Origin: Paractinoplanes atraurantiacus
GTDB lineage: Bacteria; Actinomycetota; Actinomycetes; Mycobacteriales; Micromonosporaceae
DNA: 64,000 nucleotides
NCBI RefSeq assembly: GCF_900215205.1
Contig: NZ_OBDY01000005.1
Coordinates: 130,261-194,260 of the forward strand
Direction of reading: 5' to 3'
A model generated the notes under the pieces. That model was not told the DNA's origin and ran no database searches. It worked only from the letters and a program-made list of their open reading frames with translations. This document shows, piece by piece, positions 60,057-64,000 of this stretch. The position numbers and the translations under genes are program-made. Position 1 is the first letter of the stretch; each line of letters starts with the position of its first letter.

Positions 60057-61618
60057 TGCGCGGCCTCCTGCGCGGCGCCGCCGCCGGGGTGCTCGCCGCC
60101 GGGCTCGGGATCGCGGTCGCGGAGTTGTTCGCGGCCGCGGCCCGGCCCGGGGCCGGGCCGCTCGTGGCGGTGGGCGGCGCGGTCATCGACGCGACGCCGA
60201 CGGCGGTGAAGGAGTTCGCCGTACGAGAGCTGGGCACCCACGACAAGCCGGTGCTGCTGGCGTCGGTCGGTCTGGTCGTAGCGCTGTTCGCCGCTCTGAT
60301 CGGCGTCCTCGGGCAGCGCCGCCGCGCCCTGGTGGCGGCCGGCGCGGCGGTGCTCGGGGTGGCCGGCGCGGCCGCGGCCTTGTCGCGGCCCGCCGGCACG
60401 CTCCCCGACACCGGTCCGTCGCTGCTGGCCGCGGCCATCGCCGGCGTCACCCTGTGGTGGTTGCTGGCCCAAGCGGCCCGCCTTTCCGTCGCCTCGCCCG
60501 GCAGCGCCCCTTCCGTCTCCTCGCCCGGCAGCGACCTTTCCGCCTCCTCGCGTCGTGGCGACCGGGCGGAGCCGGCGGCCGGCACCGAGCGGCGGGCGTT
60601 CCTGCGGGGCGCCGCGTTGGTGGCCGGCGCGGCGGTGCTCGCCGAGGGAGGCGCGCTGATCATCCGGCGTACTGCCGGCCGGGTCCGCACCGACCTCCGG
60701 CTTCCGGCACCGGCGTCGGCGGCCAAGCCGTCGGACCCCCGGCTGGTCACCCCGGCCGGCGACTTCTACCGCGTCGACACGGCGCTGACCGTGCCGCGGA
60801 TCGACCCGGACGCCTGGTCGCTGCGGGTGCACGGCATGGTCGGCCGCGAGCTGCGGCTCTCCCTGGACGACCTGCTGCGCCGCCCGCTGATCGAGCGGGA
60901 CATCACCCTCAACTGCGTCTCGAACGAGGTCGGCGGCCCGTACATCGGCACCGCCCGCTGGCTCGGCGTCCCGCTGGGCCCCTTGCTGCGGGAGGCGGGC
61001 CTGCTCGAGGGCGCCGACCAGATCGTGGCCCGCTCGGTGGAGGGCATGACCATCGGCACACCGGTCGCCACGGCGCTCGACGGCCGCGACACGATGCTGG
61101 CGGTCGCCATGAACGGCGCGCCCCTGCCGCCCGAGCACGGCTTCCCGGTGCGCATGCTGACCCCCGGGCTGTACGGCTACGCCGGCGCCTGCAAATGGGT
61201 GACCGAGCTGGAGCTGACCACGTTCGCCGCGTTCGACGCCTACTGGGTCAAGCGCGGCTGGGCCCGGGCGGGGACGGTCCGCACCGCCTCCCGCATCGAC
61301 AAGCCGCGCCCGTTCGCCCGCCTCGCCCCGGGCCCGGTCACGGTCGCCGGCGTGGCCTGGGCCCAACGCCGCGGCATCGCAAAGGTCGAGGTCAGCGTCG
61401 ACGGCGGCCCCTGGCGGCCGGCTGAGCTGCTGCCGGTGCCCTCGGTCGACACGTGGGTGCAGTGGCGCTACAGCTGGCGCGCCACGACCGGGCCGCACTC
61501 CCTGGCGGTCCGCGCCACCGACGGCGACGGCACCGTGCAGACCGAGGAGCGGGCCACGCCGTTCCCCAGCGGCGCCACCGGCTGGCACACCACAACGGTG
61601 ACGGTCACGCCCGCTTGA
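60056..61618 (+). CDS. Membrane-anchored sulfite-oxidase-like molybdopterin protein
   Basis: This is a protein of 520 residues. The N-terminal 215 residues hold about five membrane helices with a Ser/Pro linker (SPGSAPSVSSPGSDLSASS, a short DNA repeat at 60483-60550). A sulfite-oxidase/YedY-type molybdopterin domain (about 235-400) has the catalytic Cys C287 in LNCVSNEVGG and later GFPVRMLTPGLYGYAGACKWVTEL. A C-terminal dimerisation Ig-like domain (about 420-520) follows. It likely reduces or oxidises sulfur groups outside the membrane, perhaps on the FAS1 protein or other exported proteins. It is part of the SigK operon. Confidence 0.9.
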   Translation: MRGLLRGAAAGVLAAGLGIAVAELFAAAARPGAGPLVAVGGAVIDATPTAVKEFAVRELGTHDKPVLLASVGLVVALFAALIGVLGQRRRALVAAGAAVLGVAGAAAALSRPAGTLPDTGPSLLAAAIAGVTLWWLLAQAARLSVASPGSAPSVSSPGSDLSASSRRGDRAEPAAGTERRAFLRGAALVAGAAVLAEGGALIIRRTAGRVRTDLRLPAPASAAKPSDPRLVTPAGDFYRVDTALTVPRIDPDAWSLRVHGMVGRELRLSLDDLLRRPLIERDITLNCVSNEVGGPYIGTARWLGVPLGPLLREAGLLEGADQIVARSVEGMTIGTPVATALDGRDTMLAVAMNGAPLPPEHGFPVRMLTPGLYGYAGACKWVTELELTTFAAFDAYWVKRGWARAGTVRTASRIDKPRPFARLAPGPVTVAGVAWAQRRGIAKVEVSVDGGPWRPAELLPVPSVDTWVQWRYSWRATTGPHSLAVRATDGDGTVQTEERATPFPSGATGWHTTTVTVTPA

Positions 61619-62063
61619 CGGCGACGGTGACGCGGTGGGTGGTGGCGAAGATCGTGCCCGCCCAGCCCTGGGCCTCGCGGAAGGCCAGGCTGGTCGTCTC
61701 GGAGGCGGCCCGGTCGGCGACGAGCGTGAAGGCGCCGCGGGCCAGCTCGCGGCGGTAGAACGAGAGCACCGCCTCCGGGTCCGGCGCGCTCAGCACGAAC
61801 GAGGCGCCGGACTCGGGGTCGGACAGGCTGGTCACCCGGCTGCCGGGCGGCAGCGGGAAGGCGGCCGGCACGTTGCGGGGCGCGGCCGCCGCCGGAACGG
61901 CCGCCTGCAGGTCACGGCCGACGGCGCGGGCGCCGGAAGCGGGAACCGGGGCGATCGCGGCCGGCTCGTCACGGCGGGTCTCGGCGGCGGCGCTGCCGCA
62001 GGCGCCCAGACCGGGGATGGCGAGCAGCGTGGCCAGGACGGTGACGATCCGCTTCGCGAACAT
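61605..62063 (-). CDS. Small lipoprotein of unknown function
   Basis: This 152-residue protein has a lipoprotein signal with lipobox GLGAC (Cys near 22), an Ala/Pro-rich linker and a folded C-terminal part (about 70-150): PPGSRVTSLSDPESGASFVLSAPDPEAVLSFYRREL, resembling small 'FYRxxL' domains of secreted actinomycete proteins. The ATG at 62063 was taken because the longer frame has no signal peptide. It overlaps the oxidoreductase end by 14 bp (convergent). Confidence 0.75.
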   Translation of the reverse strand: MFAKRIVTVLATLLAIPGLGACGSAAAETRRDEPAAIAPVPASGARAVGRDLQAAVPAAAAPRNVPAAFPLPPGSRVTSLSDPESGASFVLSAPDPEAVLSFYRRELARGAFTLVADRAASETTSLAFREAQGWAGTIFATTHRVTVAVKRA

Positions 62064-62077
62064 GGGGTGATTATCGC

Positions 62078-64000
62078 CTATCCGGTCCAGGTGCCGACCG
62101 GATACGTCTGGTTGGCCAGCCACCCCGGCAGCAGGTTCCGCGCGAACGGGTCACCCAGGTCCTCGCTGGTCCCGCCGGGCAGGGAGCTCACCGACCGCCA
62201 GCCCGACGCCTCGGCCTGAGCCACGAACCGGCGCGCCGGCACGAGGCCGAGCGTGAACTTGGCCGGCGTGTCCGCGCGCAGCGGATGACCGGCCACGTCG
62301 GGCACGTTGACGCCGCCGTCGACCGGAATGCCGGGACCGTCCGCCGGGATCGAGTACGGCGGTCCGAGCGGCGAGGTCAGCGTGATCCGGTGCAGCTTGC
62401 CCCAAAGGTAGTCGCGCTGGTCGGCCGAGTTGCCGAAGGCCGCCTTGAAGTTGTCGCTCGCGGCCAGGTCGAGGGCGTCGCCGAGGCTCTTCAGGATCAG
62501 GTGGTCTCGTCTTCGCCCGGGATCGGCCATGCCCGGCACGGCGAAGAAGTCGATGCCCGACTCGCCGACGCCGCCCCGGTCCACCAGCCGCTTCAGCGCC
62601 TGCATGGCGTGGAAGTCGCTCGTGGTCGGCCGCCCGCCGAGGTGCCGGTCGAAGACCTCGGTGATGAACCGGCCCCGCCACAGCACGTAGATCGTGGCGG
62701 CCACACTGTCATCGATCTCCCGCGGCCCGGAAAGACCGGTCGGATAGGTGTGGTTCCAGCGGCCGAGCCGGCCCGCCGCCTCGGCGATCCGTTCGTCTTT
62801 GCTTCCGGCCCGGTCGAACGCGGCCTTCACCATCGGCGCGAAATACTGCGCGTCCAGCGCGGTCGTGTCGGCCTGCATGGCGACGACGTCGTCCGCGGTG
62901 ATCCCGCCCTTGCGGACCGCCGCTTTCACCATGTCGGTGATGCGTCCGCCGCGGAAACCGTTGTGGAAGAAGCTGAGGTACGAAATACCGCCATCCGGTC
63001 GCAGCTGGTTGAACATGTTGTTGTCGAAGGTGTTGCCCGTCGGATCGTTGTTGGCCGACACGATGAACCCGGCCGGCGGATTCACCACCTGGGGCATCTC
63101 GGCGAACGGCACGATCTCGTACGGCAGGGCCTGGTGCAGTTGCCGATGACGAACCGGCAGCCATTCGTTGCCGCCCGTCCCGTTCCGCAGCAGATAGGGC
63201 GGATTCCCTTGCACCTTCCCCGCTTGCAGGTCTTCGCGGATCGGCACCTCGGCGTTGGTGAAGTACGCGATAGTGCCCTTACGGTCGGCGTAGACGAAAT
63301 GCTGCCCGCCCACGTCGAAATACTGGATCGCCTCACGGAAGTCGCCGACGTTGCGCGCCAGGTTGAAAAGGCGGAACGTCTCCAGCTCGGCCGTCGGCGC
63401 GAAACCGGTGTACTGCACCGAGATCCCGGCGCCGGCCACCGCGTCGTACGTCAGAAGCGGCCCGTTGTTGCGCCGCGGCACGATGAGCGTCCGCGCCGGA
63501 ACGGCACCACCCGGAGGCACGACCTCGAGCGTGTCCATGGCCGTGCGCGGATTGACCCGGAACGTCTCCGGAATGGCCGTGACCGATTCCCGCCGGCCCT
63601 GATAAACCGTCGACAGGCCGCTGGGCGAGGAGGCGTCGGCTTCGACCTTTTCGGCGTACGTGTCGGTGACGTCCATGAAATGCTGGGTCGCGCCGTAGGC
63701 GATGTCCCGGTTCTGCCCCAGAATCACGAAGGGGGTGCCCGGCAGGCTGTCTCCCTGCACGTCGAAGCCACCACCGCGCAGGTCGATCGGGTGGAAGACG
63801 GACGGCGCCTCCACGCTCAGATGCGGGTCGCTGGCCAGAATGGGCCGCCCGTTCGCGGTGTGCCGGCCGCCGATGACCCACGAGTTGGAGCCGCGGTCCC
63901 CGTCACGGTTGAGCGCCGACGCGATGAGTGACACCCGCTCGGCCTTGCCGAGATAATCGGCCGCCATCCGGCTCACCGACTCCGGCAATTCAACGGCCGC
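62078..64000 (-). CDS. Penicillin acylase family protein (partial, N-terminus outside)
   Basis: The frame is open to the window edge, so the start is missing. The N-terminal nucleophile Ser of the beta chain is seen at GSNSWVIGG (codon near 63888), followed by PILASDPHLSVEAPSVFHPIDL, FVILGQNRDIAYGAT and GFIVSANNDPTGN (the conserved Asn of the oxyanion hole), giving at least 640 residues. These are autoprocessed Ntn-hydrolases, often secreted, which cleave amides such as penicillins or acyl-homoserine lactones; the substrate is not evident. It begins upstream of the small lipoprotein on the same strand, 14 bp away. Confidence 0.9.
   Translation of the reverse strand, partial: AAVELPESVSRMAADYLGKAERVSLIASALNRDGDRGSNSWVIGGRHTANGRPILASDPHLSVEAPSVFHPIDLRGGGFDVQGDSLPGTPFVILGQNRDIAYGATQHFMDVTDTYAEKVEADASSPSGLSTVYQGRRESVTAIPETFRVNPRTAMDTLEVVPPGGAVPARTLIVPRRNNGPLLTYDAVAGAGISVQYTGFAPTAELETFRLFNLARNVGDFREAIQYFDVGGQHFVYADRKGTIAYFTNAEVPIREDLQAGKVQGNPPYLLRNGTGGNEWLPVRHRQLHQALPYEIVPFAEMPQVVNPPAGFIVSANNDPTGNTFDNNMFNQLRPDGGISYLSFFHNGFRGGRITDMVKAAVRKGGITADDVVAMQADTTALDAQYFAPMVKAAFDRAGSKDERIAEAAGRLGRWNHTYPTGLSGPREIDDSVAATIYVLWRGRFITEVFDRHLGGRPTTSDFHAMQALKRLVDRGGVGESGIDFFAVPGMADPGRRRDHLILKSLGDALDLAASDNFKAAFGNSADQRDYLWGKLHRITLTSPLGPPYSIPADGPGIPVDGGVNVPDVAGHPLRADTPAKFTLGLVPARRFVAQAEASGWRSVSSLPGGTSEDLGDPFARNLLPGWLANQTYPVGTWTG

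Overview
The window comes from a very GC-rich actinomycete chromosome, most likely of the Actinoplanes/Micromonosporaceae type. The support is uniform high GC, frequent GTG/TTG starts, stop/start overlaps of the ATGA and GTGA kind, a SARP regulator, a SigK/RskA module and a Dpp transporter with fused subunits. This taxonomic placement is inference from style and gene content. There is no tRNA or rRNA gene, no transposase and no CRISPR array.

Layout. 1-8.3 kb: a 30-bp minisatellite, a CNNM/HlyC membrane protein, a GlsB-like protein, a two-component system, a two-gene K+ uptake system (TrkH/TrkA type), a DUF4386 protein, and a divergent VOC/WYL-regulator pair around a clear operator. 8.3-9.0 kb: a deletion scar with pieces of a TetR regulator and a medium-chain dehydrogenase. 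9.0-17.6 kb (minus strand): an operon-like run for peptide and D-amino-acid salvage: a repeat protein, an S9 peptidase fused to an S12 serine hydrolase, an M20 deacylase, a GNAT acyltransferase, an N-acylamino-acid racemase-type enolase and a secreted BNR protein. 17.6-19.1 kb: tandem repeats, a SARP regulator and a small protein.

19.2-42.8 kb (plus strand) is a nearly uninterrupted operon for an extracellular-type contractile injection system (eCIS, phage-tail-like). It holds a DUF4255 terminator protein, two sheaths, two tubes, an Afp6-like small protein, a LysM protein, a split spike (hub plus OB-fold), gp25, two gp6-like baseplate proteins, a gpI-like protein, three related 'GQ-L' proteins, a tape-measure-like protein, an AAA+ ATPase and a small terminal protein. 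Convergent to it (42.8-47.6 kb) lie a 1307-residue candidate effector with a C-terminal HNH-like nuclease motif and, overlapping its stop codon, a WD40 protein that could be its immunity partner. A broken SMI1/KNR4 (SUKH) gene sits just beyond.

48.2-56.6 kb (minus): a DinB/DUF664 protein, then an oligopeptide ABC operon (binding protein, permease, permease-ATPase fusion, S12 hydrolase, ATPase, PucR regulator). Its S12 enzyme is a close paralogue of the fused S12 domain at 13.4-14.8 kb; the two copies flank the eCIS as direct repeats. 56.7-61.6 kb (plus): a GAF-EAL phosphodiesterase, then sigK-rskA, a fasciclin lipoprotein and a sulfite-oxidase-like protein, with matching SigK-type promoters before sigK and the fasciclin gene. 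61.6-64.0 kb (minus): a small lipoprotein and a penicillin acylase that runs off the window edge.
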